Origin: RUG626 sp964553775
GTDB lineage: Bacteria > Bacillota > Clostridia > Oscillospirales > Oscillospiraceae
Assembly: GCA_964553775.1 (NCBI GenBank)
Contig: CAZKLU010000034.1
Location: 1-20,701, forward strand
Reading direction: 5' to 3'
Length of the DNA stretch: 20,701 nt
Below the pieces are notes generated by a model. It saw only the letters and a list, made by a program, of their open reading frames with translations. It made no database searches and had not been told where the DNA came from. Positions within the stretch are counted from its first letter, which is position 1. Each line of letters begins with the position of its first letter. Shown here in pieces: positions 9,012 to 15,879 of this stretch. Position numbers and translations under genes: made by a program.

Positions 9012-9620
9012 ATGGAAAACTATCAGCTTAAAATGGAGAACGAAATAGCGAATTTAAGGAGCAGAAAGCCCGAACTTCTGCTCCATATTTGCTGCGCCCC
9101 GTGCGGGTGCGGCGTAATAAGCAGGGTCGCGCCGTATTTTAACGTGACACTGTACTACTATAACCCAAACATTGACACAGAGGATGAGTACAACAGGCGT
9201 TTTGACGAGATACCGAAGCTGTTAAGGCTTTCGGGACTTGAAAGCTCCGTGAACCTCATAAAAGCCGACTATGACCACGGTGAATTTCTAAGCGCGTCAC
9301 GCGGATTTGAAGCGGAACCGGAGAGCGGCGCGAGATGTCCAGAGTGCTTTACACTGCGACTTGACGGCACAGCTAACTATGCCGCGTTGCTCGGTTACGA
9401 GTACTTCTGCACAACGCTGACTGTCAGTCCTCACAAGAACGCGGAGTTGATCAACTCTATCGGTGAAAATATCTCGCAAAAGTACGGCGTTCGCTGGCTG
9501 CCATCGGATTTCAAGAAGCGTGACGGGTACCTTATGTCCGTGAGACTGTCAAAAGAGTACGGGCTTTACCGTCAATGCTACTGCGGGTGCGAGTTCACTC
9601 ATTCCAGAACAGATCGTTGA
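9012..9620 (+). CDS. queH: Epoxyqueuosine reductase QueH
   Basis: Carries out the last step of queuosine synthesis, reducing epoxyqueuosine in tRNA to queuosine; this is the non-cobalamin alternative to QueG. The 202-aa protein (former DUF208) shows LLLHICCAPCGCG with C27, C28, C31 and C33, then RCPECF (C109, C112), C133 and a C-terminal QCYCGC (C189, C191, C193). These cysteines fit the family's iron-sulfur cluster and metal site. An AGGGTGA site lies 5 bases before the ATG; a second ATG at codon 8 is possible but less well placed. No other queuosine genes are in the window. Its last 26 bases overlap the end of the opposite-strand regulator gene. Confidence 0.93.
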   Translation: MENYQLKMENEIANLRSRKPELLLHICCAPCGCGVISRVAPYFNVTLYYYNPNIDTEDEYNRRFDEIPKLLRLSGLESSVNLIKADYDHGEFLSASRGFEAEPESGARCPECFTLRLDGTANYAALLGYEYFCTTLTVSPHKNAELINSIGENISQKYGVRWLPSDFKKRDGYLMSVRLSKEYGLYRQCYCGCEFTHSRTDR

Positions 9621-9789
9621 GAGTTTTATCCAGTGCCTTGCATATTGAGATACACAGGTTTACCGAGGGGTTGTAATCCCCCTTTTCAATCGCGTTTATC
9701 GTCTGGCGCGAGACACCGACTTTGTCCGCTAAAGCCTGTTGCGACAGGTCAAGAGCGGCGCGGGCGGATTTCATGCGGAGGTTTTTCAT
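9595..9789 (-). CDS. Small XRE-family transcriptional regulator
   Basis: A 64-aa protein that is essentially one Cro/CI-type helix-turn-helix, LSQQALADKVGVSRQTINAIEKG at about residues 14-36, followed by NPSVNLCISICKALDKTLNDLFW. This matches the short YozG-like regulators common in Firmicutes, which lack a sensor domain. The ATG has GAGG 7 bases upstream and overlaps the stop of the membrane protein gene (ATGA). Regulator and membrane protein are therefore translated as a coupled pair, with the membrane protein first. The gene ends inside the 3' end of queH on the opposite strand. Regulators of this type commonly control their own operon; that is an inference here. Confidence 0.88.
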   Translation of the reverse strand: MKNLRMKSARAALDLSQQALADKVGVSRQTINAIEKGDYNPSVNLCISICKALDKTLNDLFWNE

Positions 9790-10310
9790 TTGTTGTCCTC
9801 GTCTCCCTTTTCACGCTTACCGCTTATAAGTACTGCTGCTGTTATGACGGCGTACATCAGCGTTATTTCTATCTCAACACACAGAAACGTAAGTCTGCCG
9901 TCGCTGACAAAGCCGTCCTCAATATCCAAGAGTGCCATAACGAGCCACGCCAGCATTAGAATAATATTGGTAATAAGCACACCTTTTGTATTCGTATGCG
10001 CCGTAAAGTAAGCCCCGCGCATTATACTGAGCGTAATATATACTCCCGCCGTGAGTATAAGCCCCGTTGCGATTCCGACATAGCCTGAAAACGCAATCAC
10101 ATCCGGTTCCGCGATGGCAACTACGCAATAAATAAGATAATACACGAGAATTGTATAAAAGCTGACGCGAAGGCAGAGGTTCTGTATCGCAAGCTGCCGT
10201 TCATCGAGATGTTTCCTGTTCGGATCCTTAGACCCGTATACACCGCAGAGTATGCAGAGTATTATAAATGGACCTTCAAGAATAAGTAATATCGCTATAA
10301 ACCATTCCAC
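9786..10310 (-). CDS. Five-helix membrane protein paired with an XRE regulator
   Basis: A 174-aa integral membrane protein of unknown function. Hydrophobic segments are at about 3-24, 48-66, 72-96, 109-128 and 139-163. The cytoplasmic-looking loop after the first helix holds SKDPNRKHLDERQLAIQN. The DERQ motif recurs in small membrane proteins (DUF2178-like) that sit next to short XRE regulators in Firmicutes, but I cannot assign the family firmly. The start is GTG with GAGGAAGGGGGG about 8 bases upstream and a near-consensus promoter behind it. Being coupled to the regulator, it may be the regulator's target or its signal partner. Confidence 0.82.
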   Translation of the reverse strand: MEWFIAILLILEGPFIILCILCGVYGSKDPNRKHLDERQLAIQNLCLRVSFYTILVYYLIYCVVAIAEPDVIAFSGYVGIATGLILTAGVYITLSIMRGAYFTAHTNTKGVLITNIILMLAWLVMALLDIEDGFVSDGRLTFLCVEIEITLMYAVITAAVLISGKREKGDEDNK

Positions 10311-10341
10311 AGGTTCTGCCCCCCTTCCTCGTGATACTGCC

Positions 10342-10370
10342 AGTATACTATATTTGCTTTATTTTGTCAA
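10342..10370 (-). promoter_or_regulatory. Promoter of the membrane protein/XRE operon
   Basis: Read on the minus strand: -35 TTGACA (10370-10365), 17-base spacer, -10 TATACT (10347-10342). This is almost the full consensus, so the operon is potentially strongly expressed unless repressed. The leader to the GTG at 10310 is only about 25 bases. Confidence 0.82.
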
Positions 10371-10437
10371 GTATATTTTATATATTATCAAATATAATTT
10401 TCCCTGATCTTTTCGCCTTTGAGTATGCCAAAATCTC

Positions 10438-10466
10438 TTGTAATACGCGCTGTTTTGTGGTACAAT
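10438..10466 (+). promoter_or_regulatory. Promoter of the DUF4364 gene
   Basis: A -35 box TTGTAA (10438-10443), 17-base spacer and -10 box TACAAT (10461-10466) preceded by TGTGG (TRTGn extended -10). It is divergent from the membrane protein promoter, with 67 AT-rich bases between the two -35 boxes. Confidence 0.75.
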
Positions 10467-10496
10467 AGAGTAAAAACATCAAGGGGGTATGGCGGA

Positions 10497-11030
10497 GTGG
10501 ATGCGCGTCATGGGTTTGTACGCACGGAAATGGAGCTTAAAGAGCTGATACTTTACATATTGTCAAGGCTCCCCGCGCCCGTCACCGCGCCGGAGCTTTC
10601 AGAGGCGGCATACGAAAGTGACGGAGCTGTCGGGTACTTCGATTTCATGGAGTGCCTTGACGATCTCGTGACTACGGGGCATATAACCAAAGACTTTGAC
10701 ACTTACATTATAACCGACAAGGGGCGCGAGAACTGTGTCGCCGCCGAATCGTATCTTTCAAACGGTACGCGCTCACTGGCTCAGAAAGCCGCCGATTCTC
10801 TCACGAAGGTTCTCAACAGGCGCAAGGTCGTGAAGGCATCGCATATTATGAACCGTGACGGGACGTTTACGGTAAAAATGAGTATGTCAGACGGACTGGG
10901 CGAAATAATGAGCATAAATCTTCTTGTCGGCAGTATTGAGGAAACAAAGGCTTTTGAGAAAAAATTCATGGAGAACGCCGAGAAGATCCATTCCCGCGTT
11001 GCGGAGATATTTTCGGCTGAATCGTTATAG
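10497..11030 (+). CDS. DUF4364 family protein
   Basis: A 177-aa cytoplasmic protein. The N-terminal half resembles a winged helix (ELILYILSRLPAPVTAPELSEAAY, then YFDFMECLDDLVTTGHI and TDKGRE). The second half is a small alpha-beta domain (DGTFTVKMSMSDGLGEIMSINLLVG). This fits DUF4364, a clostridial family of presumed DNA-binding proteins with no assigned role. The GTG at 10497 is chosen because AAGGGGG lies 9 bases before it and the resulting start (VDARHGFVR) suits the family. An ATG at 10419 would fall upstream of the promoter, and an ATG at 10530 would trim the first helix. It is followed by another promoter, so it is probably monocistronic. Confidence 0.82.
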   Translation: MDARHGFVRTEMELKELILYILSRLPAPVTAPELSEAAYESDGAVGYFDFMECLDDLVTTGHITKDFDTYIITDKGRENCVAAESYLSNGTRSLAQKAADSLTKVLNRRKVVKASHIMNRDGTFTVKMSMSDGLGEIMSINLLVGSIEETKAFEKKFMENAEKIHSRVAEIFSAESL

Positions 11031-11042
11031 AATATATTACCG

Positions 11043-11071
11043 TTTTCAACAAGAAAGAATCGTGTTATAAT
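11043..11071 (+). promoter_or_regulatory. Promoter of the DUF3810 gene
   Basis: A perfect -10 box TATAAT (11066-11071) preceded by GTGT (extended -10), with a weak TTTTCA (11043-11048) at 17-base spacing. The extended -10 probably compensates for the poor -35. The leader to the ATG at 11141 is about 63 bases. Confidence 0.65.
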
Positions 11072-11140
11072 CTAAAGCTGAAAAAATCAATGCTATCGCG
11101 GTTTTACCGTAAGCACCGCGCAAAGAAAGGCGGCAGTATC

Positions 11141-12286
11141 ATGGAAACAAAAGTAAATGTCAGAAAACACATTATGAAGCTGCTGCCTGTGATTCTGCCG
11201 CCGGTAGTGGCTATATTGCTCTACGCGGTGTTTTCCTCGCGGACGGCTCTCGCGAATTTCGCGGCGCGGTACTTTTCAAGACCCGTGAAGCGGTTCCTCG
11301 GTATGATATTCTCGATAATTCCGTTCTCGGTAATGGAGATTATGTATGTCGCGGCGGCTCTATGGCTCGTGTGGTTCATTGTTATGACCGTAATAAAAGC
11401 TGTTAAATACACCTCGGATGATACTCGTGAAGAACACGGCGATACACACAAAAAAGTTTTTGCCGCACGGTTCAGAATACTCGCGAAACGTGCCGGTATT
11501 CTCATTCTCGTAATTCTCTACATATTCGGCGCGTATCTGTGCCTTTTTGGTATAGATTACAAATCCGACTCGTTTGAGACAATGAGCGGAATTGAAGTCG
11601 ATAAAATCTCCGTTGAGGAGCTTTACAGTGTCGCGGAGTATTTTATGAGTAACGCTGTCAGGCTCTCCGATACTGTGGAGCGTGACAGCGAGGGGCATTT
11701 TGTTAAGGACATTGACAGTCTTTTATCGCGTTCAACGTCAATATACAGCGAGGTTTACAAGGAATTTAACTGTATCTCGTGTACTCTGCGGACACCGAAA
11801 AAAATGCTGCTGTTTTCGTACTTATCGAGCATGATGGGCTTTACGGGCGTATATTTCCCGTTCACCGGAGAATCCAACATAAACATTGACGCTCCGGCGT
11901 GTCTCATACCGTTTACTATCGGGCATGAGCTTGCTCATCAGAGCGGGGTTTACGCTGAACAGGAGGCGAATTTTCTCGGAATCGCAGCCTGCATATCCTC
12001 CGGCGAGGACGATTATATATACTCAGGGTACCTTGCGGGGAGCATATATCTGATGAACGCTCTATATTCCGCCGACAAGGATTTGTGGCAGCAGCTTAAA
12101 AACACGCTCACCGGTTCCGCGCTTATTGACTGGAACGACAACCACGCCTATTGGCAGAGCTTCGAGTCTCAGGTCACTGAAGTGTCTGAGACTGTCTACG
12201 ACAGTTACCTCAAGGCAAACGGTCAGAAGCTCGGCATGAAATCCTACGGCGCGTGTGTCGATTTACTGGTCGCGTACTACGGGTAG
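11141..12286 (+). CDS. DUF3810 membrane protein with a HELAH zinc-protease-like motif
   Basis: A 381-aa protein with three N-terminal membrane helices (about 13-31, 60-86 and 118-138) followed by a large outward-facing domain. This contains GHELAHQSGVYAEQEANFL (H262, E263, H266 and a candidate third ligand E275), the arrangement of a gluzincin-type metallopeptidase. The layout matches DUF3810, whose members are uncharacterised. AAAGGCGG lies 7 bases before this ATG; an in-frame ATG at 11090 lacks a site. It faces the PPOX gene tail to tail with only 37 bases between, and no terminator is visible there. Protease activity is inferred from the motif only. Confidence 0.87.
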   Translation: METKVNVRKHIMKLLPVILPPVVAILLYAVFSSRTALANFAARYFSRPVKRFLGMIFSIIPFSVMEIMYVAAALWLVWFIVMTVIKAVKYTSDDTREEHGDTHKKVFAARFRILAKRAGILILVILYIFGAYLCLFGIDYKSDSFETMSGIEVDKISVEELYSVAEYFMSNAVRLSDTVERDSEGHFVKDIDSLLSRSTSIYSEVYKEFNCISCTLRTPKKMLLFSYLSSMMGFTGVYFPFTGESNINIDAPACLIPFTIGHELAHQSGVYAEQEANFLGIAACISSGEDDYIYSGYLAGSIYLMNALYSADKDLWQQLKNTLTGSALIDWNDNHAYWQSFESQVTEVSETVYDSYLKANGQKLGMKSYGACVDLLVAYYG

Positions 12287-12323
12287 GATTCAAGAACCAA
12301 TCGCGGATTTGTACCGTTTCGGG

Positions 12324-12794
12324 CTATTTCTCTTTGACAAGCTTCCCTGTCATATGCTCGATTGAAAGCTCCAGAACGCGGACGCGGGGGAAATTTTTCT
12401 CTATTTCGTCTAAAACATCATCGGCGTTTGGGTTATATTTGCACCCGAACCGGTACAGTATATCCCTTTTTGCGCTGTCCTCTTCAATCTCGCGTATTCT
12501 GCCGAATACTATGACGCTTTTTATATTCAGGAACCACTCTCCGTCATTTCTATAGCCCTTGTCCATCACGCAGAACGACACGCGGTTATCCCCGGCTATA
12601 GCGTCAATCTTGTGTCCTTCCAGAGCGCAGTGGAAATACAGCTTATCACCGATGTAAATGAAATCCATCGGGAATGTGTAAGGGTACCCATTCTCACCGT
12701 GTACCGCCATAACTCCGCGAGGTTCGTTTCTGAGTATTTCGGCGCACTCGGTACCGGACAGCGATTGACGGTTACGTCTCATGTCTCTGAACAT
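12324..12794 (-). CDS. Pyridoxamine 5'-phosphate oxidase-fold flavoprotein (NimA-like)
   Basis: A 156-aa protein of the split-barrel flavin-binding fold. The N-terminus MRRNRQSLS with GYPYTFPMDFIYIGDKLYFHCALEGHK and NRVSFCVMD is the pattern of the NimA/5-nitroimidazole-reductase-like branch of PPOX proteins. Those typically bind FMN or heme; true vitamin B6 oxidase activity is unlikely. The ribosome site AAAGGAG lies 7 bases upstream and overlaps the permease stop. The gene starts 12 bases after the permease, so the two are co-transcribed; why is not evident. Substrate unknown. Confidence 0.88.
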   Translation of the reverse strand: MFRDMRRNRQSLSGTECAEILRNEPRGVMAVHGENGYPYTFPMDFIYIGDKLYFHCALEGHKIDAIAGDNRVSFCVMDKGYRNDGEWFLNIKSVIVFGRIREIEEDSAKRDILYRFGCKYNPNADDVLDEIEKNFPRVRVLELSIEHMTGKLVKEK

Positions 12795-12806
12795 TTTGCG
12801 TCTCCT

Positions 12807-14153
12807 TTATTTGTCCGATTTTTTACCGCTCAGAAGAAGGTTTGTGAGTATTCCAAGAATCAGGGCGCAGGCGACTTCTGTTATTGTAACTATCGCGTTG
12901 CCGTTTGCGTCTGTGCCGATCGTAAGCGTGAACCCTCCGATTCCCGCTATCAGTATGACGCTGACTACAAAGAGGTTGCGGTTGTCGTTGAGGTCAACCT
13001 TCTGCACCATTTTAAGACCCGACACGGCTATGAATCCGTACAGCGCGATACACACGCCGCCCATTACACAGCTCGGTATTGAGTTAAGAAACGCCACGAA
13101 CGGTGAGAAAAGCGATATTATCATGCACAGCACCGCCGCCGATATTATAGTGTATACTGAGGCGTTCTTTGTTATCGCGACGCACCCTACGGATTCGCCG
13201 TATGTTGTGTTCGGGCAGCCGCCGAAAAACGCTCCGGCTATCGAGCCTACACCGTCTCCAAGAAGCGTCCTGTGAAGCCCGGGGTCTTTAAGAAGATCCT
13301 GACCGATTATACTGGAAAGGTTCTTGTGGTCCGCTATATGCTCCGCGAATACCACGAACGCCACCGGTACATACGCCACCGCTATTGTGAGCGCGTATGA
13401 GGCTGTGAACTCAGACATTCCCGACGCCGCGCTGAGGAATGTGAAATCCGGCAGTGAGAATATGCCGTCAAGCTGCGTGAACGGCGTGAAGTCTATCACA
13501 ACAAGCGCGGGTATACCTGCGGCGTTTCCTATAACTGTCAGTATTGAGGCGAGTATGTAACCCGCGAGTATGCCGAATATGAACGGAATGAGCTTGCCCA
13601 TCTTCTTTCCGTATACAGAGCAGCACATTGTAACCGCAAGCGTAACCAGACCGCACAATATAGCGATATACGGCGAACCCGTGAATGAGGAGCCGCCAAA
13701 AAGGTCGCTTACAGCGTTTCCCGCGAGTGAAAGCCCTATAATTGCCACTGTGGGACCGATAACAACCGGCGGCATGAGCTTATCTATCCACGCGACACCC
13801 GCAAGTTTCACGATAAGCGCGATTATTATGTATACCGCACCCGCGCAGAACGCCCCGAAAATAAGCCCCGCGAACCCGAGCGACATTGATACCCCTCCGG
13901 CAAACGCGACAGACATCGAACCGAGAAACGCGAAGCTGGAGCCGAGGAATACCGGACTTCTTGCCCATGTAAACAATATATACACCAGTGTTCCGACTCC
14001 CGCTCCGAATAGTGCCGCAGCCGGACTCATCCCGTTGCCGATTATCATCGGTACAGCGAGTGTTGCCGCCATTATCGCGAGTACCTGCTGTATTGCCGAT
14101 ACTATAAGCTGTCCTATCGGCGGTTTGTCCTTTACGTTGTAAGTTAATTCCAT
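12807..14153 (-). CDS. Uracil permease-family (NAT/NCS2) transporter
   Basis: A 448-aa membrane transporter of the nucleobase-ascorbate (NCS2) family, expected to import uracil with protons; xanthine or another base cannot be ruled out. It has about 14 hydrophobic segments. The substrate-site glutamates of UraA have counterparts in VVFAEHIADH (E271) and NTTYGESVG (E320), and the PTVAIIGLSLAGNA stretch is typical. The ATG at 14153 has AAGGAG 7 bases upstream. A longer in-frame start at 14219 would lie upstream of the promoter and is rejected. The leader is about 23 bases, so there is no PyrR-type attenuator or riboswitch on it. Confidence 0.92.
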   Translation of the reverse strand: MELTYNVKDKPPIGQLIVSAIQQVLAIMAATLAVPMIIGNGMSPAAALFGAGVGTLVYILFTWARSPVFLGSSFAFLGSMSVAFAGGVSMSLGFAGLIFGAFCAGAVYIIIALIVKLAGVAWIDKLMPPVVIGPTVAIIGLSLAGNAVSDLFGGSSFTGSPYIAILCGLVTLAVTMCCSVYGKKMGKLIPFIFGILAGYILASILTVIGNAAGIPALVVIDFTPFTQLDGIFSLPDFTFLSAASGMSEFTASYALTIAVAYVPVAFVVFAEHIADHKNLSSIIGQDLLKDPGLHRTLLGDGVGSIAGAFFGGCPNTTYGESVGCVAITKNASVYTIISAAVLCMIISLFSPFVAFLNSIPSCVMGGVCIALYGFIAVSGLKMVQKVDLNDNRNLFVVSVILIAGIGGFTLTIGTDANGNAIVTITEVACALILGILTNLLLSGKKSDK

Positions 14154-14182
14154 CTCTGCATCTCCTTCTATTTTCTTATCCG

Positions 14183-14212
14183 AATATACACCGGTTCCGG
14201 CTTGTTTGTCAA
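14183..14212 (-). promoter_or_regulatory. Promoter of the uracil permease/PPOX operon
   Basis: On the minus strand: -35 TTGACA (14212-14207), 18-base spacer, -10 TATATT (14188-14183). The spacer contains CCGGTTCCGG (14191-14200), a short CCGG-rich inverted repeat, and a related ACCGGCT lies just upstream (14229-14235). This might be an operator, but that is speculative. Confidence 0.7.
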
Positions 14213-14306
14213 TAAACAAAAGAGGAAAACCGGCTTTTTCATAAGGTTACATAACATCGGCGGTATATTCACGGCACAATTTCGCCGAATTTTTGTCTCA
14301 AAACCA

Positions 14307-14335
14307 TTGAAATTTCCCGCGAAATGATGTAAAAT
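14307..14335 (+). promoter_or_regulatory. Promoter of the lysA-type gene
   Basis: A -35 box TTGAAA (14307-14312), 17-base spacer, -10 box TAAAAT (14330-14335). Transcription would start near 14342, leaving a leader of about 74 bases. Confidence 0.75.
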
Positions 14336-14352
14336 AAGAAATAGTTTTTTTC

Positions 14353-14373
14353 TTTTGCCGGATCGCGGCAAAA
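14353..14373 (+). other. Hairpin in the lysA leader
   Basis: A perfect 8-base-pair stem TTTTGCCG (14353-14360) with CGGCAAAA (14366-14373) and a 5-base loop, in the short leader between promoter and ribosome site. No T run follows, so it is not a terminator. It is far too short for a lysine riboswitch. It could stabilise the mRNA. Confidence 0.5.
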
Positions 14374-14415
14374 AGGGCGGCGCAAAAGGCGGAATTTAAT
14401 TCGGAGGTTATTTTA

Positions 14416-15660
14416 ATGAAAAAAACATTCGCGACAAAAGAGAAGTTCGAGGAGATAGCCCGCGAGTATGGCACTCCTGTACATATTTACGATGAAAAGG
14501 GCATACGCGAAAACGCGAGGAGACTGCGTGAGGCGTTCTCGTGGAATAAGGGGTTCAGAGAGTATTTCGCGGTAAAGGCAACGCCTACACCGTATATTCT
14601 GAAAATCCTCAAGGAAGAGGGCTGCGGTGTTGACTGCTCATCGCTTACGGAACTGCTCCTGAGCGAAAAATGCGGCTTTACCGGCAGCGACATCATGTTC
14701 TCATCAAACGAGACTCCGGTCGCGGAGATGAAAAAAGCCCGTGAGCTTGGCGCGTATATCAACCTTGACGATTACACGCACGTTGAGTTTCTCAACAGTA
14801 TATGCGGTATTCCCGAAACTATCTGCTGCCGGTTCAATCCGGGCGGTGTGTTCTCAGTGGCTAACCAGATTATGGATAACCCGCGTGACGCGAAGTACGG
14901 CATGACGCGGGGGCAGATGAAAAACGCTTTCCGCGATCTCAAGGCACTTGGCGCGAAGAATTTCGGCATACACTCGTTTCTCGTGTCGAACGCCATTTTC
15001 AATGAGTATTATCCGATGATGGCAAGGCAGCTTTTTGAGCTTGCCGTGGAGCTTCAGAAGTCAACGGGAGCGCATATAGATTTTGTCAATCTCTCCGGCG
15101 GTATTGGAATACCGTACTATCCCGACCAGATCGCTCCGAATATTGAAGTGATAAGCGAGGGTGTCAGAAAAGCGTACTCCGAGGTGCTTCTTCCCGCCGG
15201 AATGAGCGATGTGAGAATATTCACGGAGCTTGGGCGGTATATGCTGGGACCGTATGGGTGTTTGCTGACACGGTGCATACACCAGAAGCACATATATAAG
15301 GAGTACATCGGCGTTGACGCCTGTGCCTGCAACCTTATGCGCCCCGCTATGTACGGCGCGTACCACCATATAACCGTGCTTGGAAAAGAGAACGCCCCAT
15401 GCGACCATCTATACGATGTTGTAGGTTCGCTCTGCGAGAATAATGACAAGTTCGCGATTGACAGGGAGCTGCCGAAAATTGATGTGGGTGATTTGCTGGT
15501 GCTTCACGACACGGGAGCGCACGGACACGCTATGGGCTACAATTATAACGGCAAGCTGCGTTCGGCGGAGGTGCTTCTGCGTGAGGACGGCAGCACAAAG
15601 CTGATAAGACGCGCCGAAACGCCGGAGGATTATTTCGCGACCATGGTGTTTGACGATTAA
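14416..15660 (+). CDS. lysA: Diaminopimelate decarboxylase-type PLP enzyme
   Basis: A 414-aa fold-type III PLP decarboxylase, expected to convert meso-diaminopimelate to L-lysine. The PLP lysine is K54 in YFAVKATPTP. The glycine-rich phosphate-binding loop is SGGIGIPY (227-234), with ELGRYMLGP (about 271-279), and the active-site cysteine from the partner subunit is C340 in GSLCENNDKFAIDR. The second half of the barrel differs from textbook LysA: where most have an HxHIGS-like motif it has GIHSFLVSNAIF (H186). This matches a divergent LysA branch of anaerobes, and a related decarboxylase (for example for carboxynorspermidine or ornithine) is the alternative. GGAGG lies 8 bases before the ATG. 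It has its own promoter and no lysine-pathway neighbours. Confidence 0.85.
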   Translation: MKKTFATKEKFEEIAREYGTPVHIYDEKGIRENARRLREAFSWNKGFREYFAVKATPTPYILKILKEEGCGVDCSSLTELLLSEKCGFTGSDIMFSSNETPVAEMKKARELGAYINLDDYTHVEFLNSICGIPETICCRFNPGGVFSVANQIMDNPRDAKYGMTRGQMKNAFRDLKALGAKNFGIHSFLVSNAIFNEYYPMMARQLFELAVELQKSTGAHIDFVNLSGGIGIPYYPDQIAPNIEVISEGVRKAYSEVLLPAGMSDVRIFTELGRYMLGPYGCLLTRCIHQKHIYKEYIGVDACACNLMRPAMYGAYHHITVLGKENAPCDHLYDVVGSLCENNDKFAIDRELPKIDVGDLLVLHDTGAHGHAMGYNYNGKLRSAEVLLREDGSTKLIRRAETPEDYFATMVFDD

Positions 15661-15718
15661 AGCGGAGCTTTCCGTATCACAGGAGCCGCTCTAAAGGCTG
15701 AACCCGCGAAACCGCCGC

Positions 15719-15741
15719 TGTTCCGTATAAAATCCGGAACA
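15719..15741. other. Inverted repeat downstream of lysA
   Basis: A perfect 7-base-pair inverted repeat, TGTTCCG (15719-15725) and CGGAACA (15735-15741), with a 9-base AT-rich loop and no T run. It lies in the 219-base interval 15661-15879 between two convergent genes. That interval also holds the short direct repeats TCCGTAT (15671 and 15722) and ACGCGGC. It is a probable 3'-end structure of the lysA mRNA. Confidence 0.4.
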
Positions 15742-15800
15742 TTGAGCGCGAATACGCGGCAGGAAACGCGGCACTCGAAAAGGATCTCACGGATATACAA

Positions 15801-15837
15801 AAACACGGAAATCAACCTGAAGCCGATTTCCGTGTTT
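15801..15837. terminator. Bidirectional terminator between lysA and the LtaS-like gene
   Basis: A perfect 13-base-pair stem (15801-15813 with 15825-15837) and an 11-base loop between convergent genes. Read on the minus strand the stem runs into TTTTTG, so it should end the LtaS-family transcript well. On the plus strand the downstream T content is weaker (TTTCCTTAT). The stem core CACGGAAATC matches the terminator at 5051-5082. Confidence 0.72.
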
Positions 15838-15879
15838 CCTTATATTGCGTCATAATATAGCGTCACGCAGCGTTGGCGG

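Noticed and set aside
13570..14142. A 190-codon plus-strand frame
   Set aside because: It is antisense to the permease, and its Pro/Ala/Thr/Ile-rich product is the usual shadow of a hydrophobic membrane protein.
14154..14176. A PyrR attenuator or purine/pyrimidine riboswitch for the permease
   Set aside because: The predicted leader is about 23 bases, too short for either.
14257..14293. A terminator-like TCGGCG/CGCCGA stem followed by ATTTTT
   Set aside because: It has a 6-pair stem with a 20-base loop, and no plus-strand gene lies upstream to terminate. Probably chance.
14342..14415. A lysine riboswitch upstream of the lysA-type gene
   Set aside because: The leader is only about 74 bases with a single hairpin, far shorter than an L-box, and there is no terminator.
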